Origin: Strigamia acuminata
Taxonomy: Eukaryota; Arthropoda; Chilopoda; Geophilomorpha; Linotaeniidae
Reading direction: 5' to 3'
Length of the DNA stretch: 64,000 nucleotides
NCBI GenBank assembly: GCA_949358305.1
Contig: OX442318.1
Coordinates: 10,274,517-10,338,516, forward strand
The position numbers and the translations under genes were made by a program. Below, piece by piece: positions 22,659 through 33,511 of this stretch. The stretch's first letter is position 1. Each line of letters starts with the position of its first letter. The notes under the pieces were generated by a model that was given only the letters and a program-made list of their open reading frames with translations, did not search any database and was not told where the DNA came from.

Positions 22659-22787
22659 ATGTCGTCATATGCTAGGCGTACTTACGAAGAGTATGTTTCT
22701 TCTCCTGAACACGCGCAAACGTTGGGTGAACGCGCAAACAGGTACCAAACCGCAGACAACGTCGTCGAACCGTCGATAATGAAATGA
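22659..22787 (+). pseudogene. Short ORF cut by the duplication boundary
   Basis: A 42-codon plus-strand frame starts ATG at 22,659 (MSSYARRTYEEYVSSPEHAQ...) and looks protein-like. At 22,776 it crosses into the duplicated block and stops three codons later. Upstream at about 22,570 is TGGGTGCAGGATTCAA, which resembles a tRNA-complementary primer site. It may be the start of a truncated retroelement gag, but the family is not recognised. Confidence 0.35.
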
Positions 22788-23446
22788 ACACGCAATTGAG
22801 ACGAGTATGAGTTCAAAATGTCTAGGCTGAGGAGGAAGTCACAGTCATGGCATAAAATGTATTGACGAATTAAGACCGTCGAATACGCCGTTTTTCCAGT
22901 AAATTGTATGCAAATAATGGGCAAATAATAAATGTGGTGGTTAGATAGCCAACCATGAGAATTCGGGCTGCATAATGACCGTATGCGTTGAGACGCAACA
23001 TAAATCACACTTGGAAATCTCCTAGTTGAGACAGGAGATGTTGTCTAGTCGAAGGCGAAAATTATTCTCTCTGTTCAAGTTGTCTTGACAGAACAAGTCA
23101 CCTCTGATCACATGTCAAAGGCCAAGTCAATTCCCAATGGGGACCGAGCAGAAAACAGGCGATCAGGGGTGAAATATGCAAATTCAGAGCGTGATTATAT
23201 CAACTTATTGCAGAATTCTCATGAATTGTCTGGATGGGGTGATTAAAACCAGGACAGATTAAAGATAAATGTCAAAAATAAGGAAAATAAAATAAAATAA
23301 AATAATAGATTTAGATTTGGGAAAAATAAAATAATTTAAGGAAACTAGAACAATTTCTCAATAAAATTGGGAAAAATTTAAAGGAAAGGCGCAAAATGCG
23401 CTTAAAATTTTGAAAATTATTACTGCTCAAAGTCAGGACCGTGACA
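22776..23446 (-). repeat. Truncated LTR beside gene F
   Basis: This is the first 671 bp of the 1208-bp LTR at 251-1458. It starts TGTCACGG on the minus strand at 23,446 and is cut at the duplication boundary. No primer site or internal region follows. Confidence 0.7.
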
Positions 23447-23522
23447 ATTTTTATGTTATTATGAATAATGTTTTTTTTTTTTTTTTTTTTTGTATATATA
23501 TATTTGTTTAGCAGTTTTAATA

Positions 23523-23677
23523 TTATTTAAGATTTATCATACAATTTTCTAATTCTTCAAATTCTTCAACAACCGATTTGATGATTTCATCCACATCTTT
23601 CTTTTCAGCTATTGCTTGGTCAGCTGACACTACAAGCTGCATATTTCCATTGAAGCTTGAAATTACAAATGCTAAAC
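23523..23677 (-). CDS. Acyltransferase gene F, C-terminal exon
   Basis: This exon is identical to that of gene A (1535-1689), with the same acceptor, 50 residues and TAA stop. Confidence 0.85.
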
Positions 23678-25006
23678 CTTGAAAAGAAAAAAAGCATATA
23701 ATTATTATGAGGCTTTTCAAGCCGCGATATGTGGCATGACTTTCTTGAGGACTTCGTATTGGAAGTCTGTTCATTTTGTCATTGATCATTTCCGCGCTTA
23801 GTTTTTTTTAGCTGTTTTAAATTTATTTTCCAGGTGGCATAAAAATCCACTGAGATTCATTGAGATCAATCTTGACTCGGTCGCTTGTCTTACCCTAACA
23901 ACAGTATTAAAAAATAGATCTGGCAAATAATGATAGATAAACTTAAAACAGCTAAACAAAAGGGAAGTTTTTTTGTCCACGACTGTACATTGAGTAGCGC
24001 TATGTGGACGCAGAATTAAAAATTAAATTTAGTCGCAGTAGATTGAGTTACTCAGGGCTGCTGCGTCGATGAGCGGCGCCTTTGTGCAGGGTAGTATTTT
24101 GGTGCCTCTATCGATGGGAGGCGGTTTTGTGCAGGATAGTGTTTCGGCTTCCCTGTAGGTTGGAGACGCCTTTGTTCAGGCAGGGCTGGACTGGGAACAA
24201 ATTTAGTATTGGAAAATCTGGATAGGTTGGGCCATCGGAACAAATTTTTACCGGGAAATCTGGATAGATCATGTGATGTATACTCTTTCCGCACTCAAGA
24301 GAAGCCCTGAAATCTTGGCTCCCATTGGCCTTGTCTGATTACTCAGAACTGTAGTTGAACTTCCGCTACGAGGAAAAGTAGTTCCCTATGATTTTTAGTT
24401 TTTTTCTGTCGAATAATGATTGAAATGATATAATGTTACTCTAGAATTAAAAGTAATTTTCATTTAAAAATAAAGTTTTATGTTCTTTTTATTTTAAAAT
24501 GCATGTCTGTTAAGTTGATCGCTTGCTTTGTCAGGCCAGAAAATCTATTGCAATGTCTGTACTTCTATTTATATCTGTATATCTGTATAATGCAATTCTG
24601 GTGTTTTGGTCTTTTTTTATGTATCACTACACAAGTGAAATGGCTCGGCCAATGAGAGCCAAGATTCCAGTGCTCCTCTTCAGTGTGGAAAGAGTATAGT
24701 AGCGTGATAGCACGCATAATGACTAACACCTTCTAGGGGCTTTAATTGTAAATAGATAATATGTAAATATGCCTGACCTTGAAGTAACTAAGATCACTCA
24801 CTCAAAGATCGGCCACGACAAAAGGAAAATAAATTAACGGCGTTAGGCCACCGGGAAATTCCCGGTATCTCGCCGGGCCAGTCCAGGTCGTATTTCGGCG
24901 CCTCTATTTTGCCTGCAGAGGTCCCTCTTGGTGCGAAACACGACCTGAACACCTTCACGCGGCGGCCCTGGAGTACTTACAGCTCGCGCTTTATATATTT
25001 ACATAC

Positions 25007-26288
25007 CTACAGTGCCATCATGTGGAGGAAATACGTTATACGCTAAAACTTCTTCTCCGTGAGCATTGAAGCAACGACTCTGTTGCAAGGGCACGTTAGT
25101 TATGTAACAAGTTGAGTCGGCTAAATGAAAAATAAGGCGAGTAATACGAGCAGGAAGTCGATTTAAAATCAACTTCATTAAAAAATGATGGAAGTAATAG
25201 AACGACGAATTCTTAGATTTGCTCATGATTTGCCGCGTACTTTCCAATCGCTGTAACGCACAATGTTCACTCAATGCAAGCGGAAGCACAAAAGCCGAGA
25301 AATTATTCTTGAAACCAACTTCTTCGGCTTTACTTTGCATTGAAATCGGACTTGCACAATGCAAATGACTTGCCGGTGTTGCATTGCGCTTCGAAAAATA
25401 CCTTTTTAAGGCTCCAGCTATGCACGATACCATCACATCATTGATAGTTGCTCCACTTGCTTTCGCCACTTTCTTTACTCGAGGTAAAGATGACAACGTC
25501 AACGGTCTAACAAACCTCTTCGCTACTTGTGCCGGACCGTGTAAAACATTGTTGTCTTTGGTACTCCAACGATCCACAAGGTACTTTGGGTAGTGCAGCA
25601 AACCAGCGAGAAAAGCCGAGGGAGAAAAACTTTGTTCGGCTTTTGGTGGCAAATACTTGACGCATTTTTCATCCAGGAAACAATGGTTTATCAATCGAGT
25701 GAGGTTGTAACCGTCGCCAAGGCAGTGGTGGAACCTTAGGAAAATCACATAGCGTGCTTCGTTGCCGAAGGATTGGTCCAGGGGTACAAGTAGTATCAAC
25801 CACGGTGATTTGGTTTCGGATAACGGTTCGCTGCAAATTTGGGAACATACTTCGTCAAGTTCGTTCTGGTTTTTGGGCGGTTTGCAGTCGTAGAGTCGAA
25901 CGTGGTCGTCAATCGAGAAATTCTTGTCCAGTAGCCAGTAGAAGTATCCGCAAGAATCAGTCGCGTGTTGTCGTAGTCGAGGATGTTTGAATTGGTCTTT
26001 GTCCTTAACGTTGGTCCACTTGCGTTTGACTGTGTTTTTGATTTCTTCCAAGTCAAACGTGCCTCGGAAAATCAAAATGAAAGTTGACACTAAATGCGGA
26101 TTAGAATCTCGGAGTAGAAAGATGGTATCGAAATTGTCGACGAATTCGATCCACTGTTTGTGTTTCGTGGATAAATATATCGCCAGTGATTGTTTAAATA
26201 GTTGGAATATGCACAGAATGGGTGCTAGCACTATACAAGCAATTCCAAACAACTGAAAGATAATCAATTCAAATAGAAACTTGCCCAT
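25007..26288 (-). CDS. WS/DGAT-like O-acyltransferase gene F, main exon
   Basis: The exon is identical in protein to gene A, giving a 478-aa product with HHCLGDG at 187-193 after splicing to 23,523-23,677 (intron 25,006-23,678). The start chosen is the conserved MGKF at 26,288, with a TATA-like box at 26,334-26,341; an in-frame ATG at 26,324 is alternative. It is the rightmost member, and sequence upstream of 26,587 is unlike that of gene A. If the duplication is real, A and F have different distal surroundings but the same near promoter. Confidence 0.85.
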
Positions 26289-26807
26289 GTTGTGAGTCGA
26301 TGAGTTCTGTATAGTTTTCATCATTTGTTGCACTATATATTACTTGGAGTATGTAATAAATAGAAGTAATGAATGTGAATGATGCTTATTGGAACACGCC
26401 ACTTGTCATTGCCTTTTGATCTCTTTACTATCTAACTATGAATCAGCAAAGGAGTGGGCAAAGAGTTGATGAGTGAATGACTAGTTTGAGAGTTTAATAG
26501 AATTTGAAATGATTGCCAGCTGGAGTCTATGTGTTGATTCAGCTGACTGGATCATAATGAATGAATTTGATTATAGAGTCAGCTGGAAAGCAAAACCCCC
26601 ATACATTAACCCCACAGTGAACAAAACCGAGGAGGTTAGTTTCCTTCAGAATCTCCAGTTTCCGCAGCCACCAAAGGATGTAATCTTTCCTAAACAGGAA
26701 GTGGAGAACTCAAATTAGTGTTTGATCTAACTGGCAATTAGTAGTTGAATATCTTTTATTTTTTGCCATTGAGGAAACCATTTTTGTTTCTGATCAGAGT
26801 GGTTATG

Positions 26808-27453
26808 CAGTTGAAACTCTTTTTTACGAATCGCGATATAACGAATTATCGCTATAACGAATTGTTGAAAATGACTTGGTTGGCCAGCCATAGAACACCA
26901 TGTTAAATATTTTCGTTATAACGAATTTCGATATAACGAATTGTTGAAAATGACTTGGTTGGCCAGCCATAGAACACCATGTTAAATATTTTCGTTATAA
27001 TGAATTTCGATATAACGAATTATTCGTTATAACAAACAAGTTTCAGGTACACTATAATACCCATAAGCTCTCGATACAACGAATTTTCAAAACTGATCAC
27101 ATCACTCACAACATCCGATGCCCATATTTAGAAAACAAAGGATAATGAAAATGGCTGCCAAATGAAAGGCAATTTTGATTTACGACAAGCTGAACATTAT
27201 TGATGCCATTGACAATGGCAAGAAGCCATCAATTGTAGCAGAGGAGTTTAATTTGTTCCATTCTACAATTTCAACAATTTTAAGAAATCGGGATAAAATT
27301 AACATGAAACTTGCAAGTGGTAATCAATGTTTACAAAAAAATAGTGCTTGGTGCTAAAATTTGATTTTTTCACCTAATTCGTTTTAACTAATTCTCGTTA
27401 TAACGAATCGATTTGTCCGGTCCCTTGCGATTCGTTGTAAAGAGTTTCGACTG
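26808..27453 (+). mobile_element. Tigger/pogo-like element with transposase N-terminal remnant
   Basis: The ends CAGTTGAAACTC at 26,808 and GAGTTTCGACTG at 27,442-27,453 are near-perfect inverted repeats, followed by TA on the right. The inside has a tandem pair of about 86 bp with CGTTATAACGAA words. Plus-strand frame 27,175-27,357 reads KLNIIDAIDNGKKPSIVAEE..., matching the N-terminal helix-turn-helix of CENP-B/Tigger transposases. The catalytic domain is missing. Confidence 0.7.
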
Positions 27454-28870
27454 TAGTACCACAAGTTCCGTGAGAAATAATGAAACAACTCCTATATTAT
27501 TAAAACTTAACAAATGGTTTCTTTACTTGCGTTTAAAATGCATTGTTGTGTCCAAGTTTTTAACAAAACAAGGATTTTCCATGATGATTTACAGGCTGCC
27601 TACACGGTGGCGCCACTAAGCTATGACGTTTTCATGACATTCTTGAGCCTCAGCAACATCAAAGGAACCAACACCGAGTTGCCATTCTGTTTTCTGTATG
27701 TTTTATTCTGTGTTATGGAGCCCTGCCTGACCTCATGTCATAATAGTAAAAACATACATGTAATCGCAGTTTCTCGAGTCGCGGTAAATTCAGGTCGCAG
27801 TGGTTCTTTTTGCACCAGATGAAAACCCCGGCAAATTTTAGACACAAACGTGTTTTTTTTTATTATTTTAAGCACTTTTAAGAGTAAAACAAGACCATTT
27901 TATACGGGAAAATGTATTTTTAAGCAAAAAAAGAGCTTCATTGAGTGCAATGATATATTAGCGGCAAAATAATGAATGGTTGGGAGTCCGGAACCTTGGG
28001 GGTACCGAGACACGTGCTTAGTGTGCCTTGTGGAGAATCCACCAAACTGTATTTGATCAAATTGTGTCTGAAGTGTTTTGGTTGGTTCATCAAAGTCTCC
28101 GTAGGAAAAACTGGTAGCGCAATCTGGGGGGAAAAACACTAGACACTGAATAGTGCTGCCACCTTGAACTTAAATCTTGCATTAATGCTGATTTAAATCT
28201 GAAATCATCTGAAATGAAACAATTCAAACGTTTGATAGTTACAAATATGTGTATTTTTCTCTTTAAAAATTTATATTTTAAGTTTAAATTATAATAATTA
28301 ACCAAAACCAAAATATATTTCAAAAAATCGTGTTTTTACTACATTAGGTGTCGTCCTTTGGCTTGCAAACCGCAGAGAGTGGGAGGAGCCTGTTTCATAC
28401 CAAACCGCTCGTACGCTGCAATAGCACACGCTGACGAGATGTCGTTTGCGAGCAGATTGTGACGCCTTTCCTCTGCCTTTTCATTCGGTTGCTGACAATT
28501 CACTGCCATTAACACAAGGTAAGAAATCACAGATTAATTGGACTGATCAAAACGGCCAAACAGTGCGAGAATAACACGAAACGTGATGACCGCACATGCT
28601 TCATTGATGAAACATGTTTTTTAATTTCCACACTACAATATTTCAGTTTGCTGACAGAAGGTTGAATGGAACTTGAAACAAACCGAATTTTATGCGGTTT
28701 TAATCGTGAAAAATGATTGAATGTGCATGAAAATGAACGTACGTGGACACATTTGTGGGGAAATATATTTATTTTTTAAATGTAGGTCATTTTTGGAAAT
28801 ATTGATTGATGAAATGTAAAGTATGAATGACGCAAATGGGAGTCCTAGTTGTGCGCGTATCGCACGAATC
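27454..28870. other. Intergenic stretch between gene F and the Rap-GAP gene
   Basis: No gene is supported. A minus-strand frame from an ATG near 28,509 to 28,339 has 56 codons and a plausible composition, but no motif, splice signal or relative in the window. Confidence 0.35.
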
Positions 28871-28880
28871 TATATAAATT
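28871..28880 (+). promoter_or_regulatory. Candidate TATA box of the Rap-GAP gene
   Basis: TATATAAATT sits in a locally GC-richer stretch about 1.05 kb before a 5'UTR acceptor at 29,925. Transcription would start near 28,900. An arthropod-type initiator-like TTTCAGTA lies near 28,929, a little far for this box. Confidence 0.35.
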
Positions 28881-29299
28881 CGCCTCTGCTTTACGCTGTG
28901 GGTTGGTTGTGCGTGTTACGTATCTGGTTTCAGTAGGCGCATTCGCGGAAAGTTTTACACGTTAAATTTTGCTTTAAGATTGGTTTTAAAAAATATAAAC
29001 AAGTTTAAATGAGTTTGTGGATGCGTCGAGTGATGGTTGTAATTTTTTTTTTTGGGTTTGATTTTGTAATTGTGCGAATTTTTTAATTTTAATTTCGCAA
29101 GTGGCTTTCCGGTTCGTGAAATTTTCCATTTCGAGCACTGCGTTTTATCGCTGCAGATTTTTCCAGCGATAAGAATGTGTTTAGTTGCGAGTGGAATATT
29201 TGAACACGGGTGATTTTATTTTCTCTGAGGAAATAGTTTATATAAATTTAAATATTTAGTATTTTATAATTTTAATTTTGTACAAGGATGGAAATTTTC

Positions 29300-29410
29300 A
29301 TTGCAGTCGAACTACGATGTAACAATTTTTTTGTTAAAACGAATAGTTAAAAAATGGCTTGGTTAGCCATAGAACAGCACGTTAAAAAATGTCGATATAA
29401 CTGTGGAAAT
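29300..29410. repeat. Tigger-like MITE fragment
   Basis: CAGTCGAACTACG and GGCTTGGTTAGCCATAGAAC match words in the Tigger-like elements at 26,808 and 49,699. It is degraded and its ends are unclear. Confidence 0.4.
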
Positions 29411-29517
29411 TAAACTTGTGTAGTTTAAATGCAATTATCGAATTATATCGCTAGCAATATCGATTAATATCGCTTCATCGTTATAATATCGAATAACGAA
29501 TTCTTGTGCTTCTTGTA

Positions 29518-29595
29518 CACCTATGGTCAAAAAAATCTTCACATTAGGAATTGAAGTAGCCTGACAGCATGTGAAGATTTTTTTGTCCATAGGTG
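29518..29595. mobile_element. 78-bp TA-flanked palindromic MITE
   Basis: CACCTATGGTCAAAAAAATC on the left pairs with its complement on the right over about 28 bp with one mismatch. TA flanks both sides (29,516-29,517 and 29,596-29,597). This is the form of a minimal Tc1/mariner MITE. Confidence 0.75.
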
Positions 29596-29663
29596 TACTA
29601 GTTTATCCACCCAAATGTCGTTTTGGAGTTAAAATCCACCTAAAGTTTGGTAAAATAGGAGTA

Positions 29664-29797
29664 CAGGCCGAACCTCGCTATCACGAACAGACCAGAGGAG
29701 CAAAAATCAGTTCGTAATAACGAGAACTAACGGGAAAACTACGGCAGGCAATCAGGAATTCGTTATAACGGTGTTCGTAACAGCCAGGTTCGACCTG
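29664..29797. mobile_element. 134-bp TA-flanked MITE
   Basis: The ends CAGGCCGAACCTCGCT and the complement of CAGGTCGAACCTGGCT match as terminal inverted repeats with few mismatches over about 27 bp. TA lies on both sides. CGTTATAACG words inside link it to the Tigger-like group. Confidence 0.7.
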
Positions 29798-29925
29798 TAG
29801 CAATAACGTTGGCCGTAAATAGACATAGGCAATGTAATTTTAGAGCTGTTTTATCATTTGCATAAAAAGGAAATTGTTATTTTACTGGCAACTTATTTTC
29901 CATGTCAATTGTTTTCTCATTACAG

Positions 29926-30079
29926 CACTAGAGCAGCCTCAAAATGGAATCATCTTCATGGAAGAAATTGATGACATCTATTAACGACAATTTTCTCAAG
30001 CCTCCCTTATTATTATCCTAACAAACCACTATTATTATCACCATTATTATTATTACCACCACTATTAGTCACGAGCAAA
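29926..30079 (+). promoter_or_regulatory. 5'UTR part of the Rap-GAP first coding exon, with uORF
   Basis: A good acceptor (TTTTCTCATTACAG) ends at 29,925, suggesting an upstream non-coding exon. An upstream ORF of 25 codons runs from ATG 29,944 to TAA 30,021, before the main ATG at 30,080. An ATT/ACC-rich simple tract lies at about 30,020-30,070. The uORF could reduce translation of the main frame; that is inference. Confidence 0.5.
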
Positions 30080-30693
30080 ATGTCTGTGATCTGTTTCGTG
30101 TGCAAACTTCCAATTCTGTCGCACCAGATGTCGAGAAGATGGCAAGAAAAGGAAGAAACGCTTTTGTGTCACGAAGACTGTGTCCGATGCGACACGTGTG
30201 GAATGAGCTTGACCGGAAACAATTTATGCCGAGCTCGGCAGTACAGCGGTCGGTTTCTTTGCGATCTTCACCATTCGGATGTTTTGTCTCTGGAAAGTAG
30301 TAACTTCATGCATCAACTGAGGGAGTTTAAGCGCCATGCACTGGGCTGTGCTGTAGCGCGACGCAAGAGTTCGACCACTTTGGTATTCCCAGTGCCTCCC
30401 CAAGCCTGTCCTGGAGAAGATTTGTGTCAAGATTATCCTCACCAGATCAATTTCACACCGGGCTATTGGACCGAATGTACCGTACCTTCCCAAGAAGTGC
30501 CACCTGAAAAACAGTCAGTTGAAGAGGTCTTCCTGCGCATGGGAACTTTTGAGTTGACTTCCTTCGAACAGGAAACTTTCGAAAGATATTTCTACGCGAC
30601 CGAACATTGGAATTATTTCACCAACGACGATGATTTGGGACCGGTTATTTTGAGTCTGAAGCAAGAAGTTATTAACAACAGAGATCAGTTCAG
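30080..30693 (+). CDS. LIM-domain Rap-GAP, first coding exon
   Basis: This exon encodes residues 1-204 plus two bases of codon 205. Residues 5-64 fit a LIM zinc-binding domain exactly: C5-X2-C8-X22-H31-X2-C34-X2-C37-X2-C40-X20-C61-X2-H64. Residues about 150-205 (from VEEVFLRMGTFEL) match the start of the Rap1GAP-type catalytic unit, including HWNYFTNDDDLGPVILSLKQ. Rap-GAPs stimulate GTP hydrolysis by the small GTPase Rap, affecting adhesion and cell shape; LIM domains bind partner proteins. The donor is TTCAG|GTAACT at 30,694. The next exon is 26.8 kb away at 57,515 and restores the frame. A LIM module on a Rap1GAP-type protein is not an arrangement I recall from well-known members. Confidence 0.88.
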
Positions 30694-30776
30694 GTAACTC
30701 ATTTTGTTTAGCACAAACGAGTCTTTGGTGAAAAGCCAAAGGCTTCGGCTTTTTTTATTAGGAAAACTTTAATCGA

Positions 30777-31090
30777 AGTGGCTACGTTAATGTCCGACGT
30801 GATCGTATTATTTTCATGACGCGCTGTGATTGGTTGAGAGATGCATTGAAATACATTGATGAAAATCCTCATTTCGTCGACTTTGCTTAAAACGGATAAG
30901 GTTAGGTCTGGGGGGGGGGGTCAAGGAGGGTCTACGACCTCTCCTTGTAAGAAAAAGAGAAGCTAAAACCTCGAGAACATCGAATTTGAGAAAACTTATG
31001 TCGAGGAAACGAATCGACATCAATGGGTCTCAGCCAATCACAGCGCGTCATGAAAATAATACGTTTACGTCAGACATGAACGTAGCCACT
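30777..31090. mobile_element. 314-bp foldback element in Rap-GAP intron 1
   Basis: The ends AGTGGCTACGTT and AACGTAGCCACT open inverted arms of about 60 bp with few mismatches (a perfect run includes TTTTCATGACGCGCTGTGAT). It starts 84 bp past the exon donor. A run of ten G lies near 30,911. No transposase frame is seen. Confidence 0.75.
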
Positions 31091-32830
31091 GCCATATTTA
31101 ATATACTGCAGGGCCGGGGAAACTTCTTTTTACCAAGAGCCATTTGGATATTTATAACATCGTTCGCGGGCCATACAAAATTTGTTGGCGTTTGGGCGTA
31201 TTTGGCTCATATACGCCATGTGAACTAGATAATTGCCAAAGAACTAGATAACCGCCAAGGTCACTTCCCATAATTCTACGCGCGCAATTGGCTGCATGCT
31301 AGCCTATATGTGTGACTTTTTGCTTTTCGGTGCGAACGCTCTAGCCTGAACGTTTTAAGCCAATATCAGGCCAGAACCAGATTTAAACTTTGGGCTAGCC
31401 CAATCTTTCTGATGCAAACAAGGTATTACGTTATTCACGCAAAAATTCAGAAATTTATCGAATAACAGCCTGGAATTGTAGTTGTCTCTGCGGCTCTTTT
31501 TCTGGGGCGGTTACAATTCCAGGTCCACTCTTAATTGCGGAAATACGGTATGTAGTAAAATTTATTGAACCATACGGGAGGGCGTTTCTCCCAGTCATTT
31601 TTGGGACCCAATCTATTCATGTCAAATCAAAATTAAGGAATTTGGCATCTGCAACCATCCCCACATGGGGTCTTCTGCAGCGAAGAAAATAAACCCATTT
31701 CAACCTAGGGCCTCAATAAAGCCATCACTGCTAGACTTTGACAAAGATTTGCATTTGTCAATACTAAAAATCTAATAGTGAACGAATGTAAAAAATCTAT
31801 GTACTTGTAAAAAATGGCCCATCTCATATGCAGGGTTGGGCCTTTTACATATTGGAAACTGATGTTGAAGTCTTATAATTCAATTACTTACAAGGTGTCA
31901 CTTTTAGTTGGCATTTATTTGAATACGAAGAACAAATGGGAGTTTGTCAAGTGTAAGTGCTGGCAGCAATTTGAAGTTCTAATTCGTAATTATGCAGGAA
32001 TAAATTTGCTGAAAAGTTTCATACTCTTGATATTAAGTTCACAGTGTAGTGGAAAGTTGATTTGTTTACGGTCCATTTAACACTTATGGTTTGGATTTAT
32101 TTTCTTGGGAACTTTGTTCAGCATGTGTACCAAAGAAGGGGCTTTAATGAGCAATGTTTGAATCTCTTTCCTTTCCTGCAAAGCCTCCAGGGGCAAATGA
32201 CAAGAAATACTGAACAAATTTCTAGATTTCTTGCTCTCTTTTTATGCACGTGATATTTAATCAGTCTTAAAGGAACTTAAATACCTTTTATGATAAGACA
32301 AAGGCAAATTGAATAAGAAAAATGAAAGTTCTGACGTTAAAGGTTTTCCTTCTGCTCTTGGCTATTTTATTTCTTTTCTGGCAGCATTGCAACTAATCAA
32401 AACTAAATCTAATTTAGGAGAAAGACTTCCAACATAATTGTTTGCAGATGCATGAGGTACAATACAATCTTGTTCAAGTTATAATATAGTAACAAAAGAA
32501 GTGTTTTTTGGGAAATCATATAAAATGTATAGATGTTACACTTCATTCAGAAATGTGTTTTGGTTTTAGTTTCAGCGTGTGCATTTTCATGTTTGTGAAA
32601 CTAAAACCATTGCCTAGTTCACACTTGAACCACTTACCGGTATGTAGAAGTTGCGGTTTTTAGAAAGTCCAACGTCTACAAGTGTGAATGATATATTTTT
32701 AAACTGTTCACACTTATTCATTAGTTATATAGAAATCAGTGACGTTTTTTAATAGAGTCAATAATGCACCTCTTCAAAAACTGGTTGATTATATCATGGA
32801 TTAAAATTTCAACATTTAAAATCACGTGAT
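31091..32830. other. Rap-GAP intron, no gene seen
   Basis: Only short frames without motifs were found. A 12-bp inverted pair, CCTGGAATTGTA and its complement, lies at about 31,470-31,522. Confidence 0.4.
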
Positions 32831-33511
32831 AAGGCTAGTTTACAATGCTGAAAATTGTTGTTCGCAATCACGGAAAGCGCAGAAAAAATCTTTGCAGGCA
32901 ATAGAGAGTTTGCGGGATGCATTTTTCCCTTATTTTTCTCTACGTTACACAAGTTTAGTGCCATATTGTAAGGGAAAAATCTTTAGTGTATCGTTTTCAA
33001 CACTTAATTAAAATGAGAATTGAGAACACTATATTGTTAGCTCCGCCCATTGCAAATGGCGATTATTTTGTTGTCCCGATCAAACACATCAGTCATAGGT
33101 ACGTAGATTGAATTTTAAATGAGCCCCAAAATTGAATTTTAGGCCCAAAACCATACTTTATAGGCATAATAATGGAATTTTATGCAGAAATTTGCACATT
33201 AACGTCCCCAAATTAAATTTTTAGGCCCAAAATTACTAACTGTCAGTAGTTGGCTGAAATAGTGTAGTGATAAGGGAAAAGTGCAGCCCGCAAAAACTTA
33301 ATTTATCATTTTTCCCTTACACTATTTTTATACCGTATAGTGTTTAACTTTAAGGGAAAAATGCATCCCGCAAACTCTCTATTATTCCACGCGTAAATCA
33401 GTAAGAGAAAAGTGAATTTTCAATTCTGAATTCCCTTCGTTGCACTGTAAACAGAAACTTTGCGCAAAAATTAATTTCGCTAATTGCTTTGCAGCATTGT
33501 AAACTAGCCTT
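32831..33511. mobile_element. 681-bp non-autonomous element with nested inverted repeats
   Basis: The perfect 20-bp ends are AAGGCTAGTTTACAATGCTG at 32,831-32,850 and its complement at 33,492-33,511. Inside, a second pair of about 33 bp (GAGAGTTTGCGGGATGCATT near 32,902 and its complement near 33,355-33,384) is nested. The short frame at 32,826-33,011 shows no transposase motif. Confidence 0.7.

Larger units (their letters stand above)
22776..26586. repeat. Duplicated block, copy 2 (partner 788-4598)
   Basis: This is the second copy of the 3,811-bp block, holding gene F and a truncated LTR. It joins unrelated sequence at both ends. The same length, the same 21-T tract and identical proteins make it either a very recent duplication or an assembly artefact. 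Confidence 0.92.

Noticed and set aside
28339-28530. Small minus-strand gene
   Set aside because: The frame opens at GTG, has no motif, splice signal or paralog, and lies alone near a putative plus-strand promoter.
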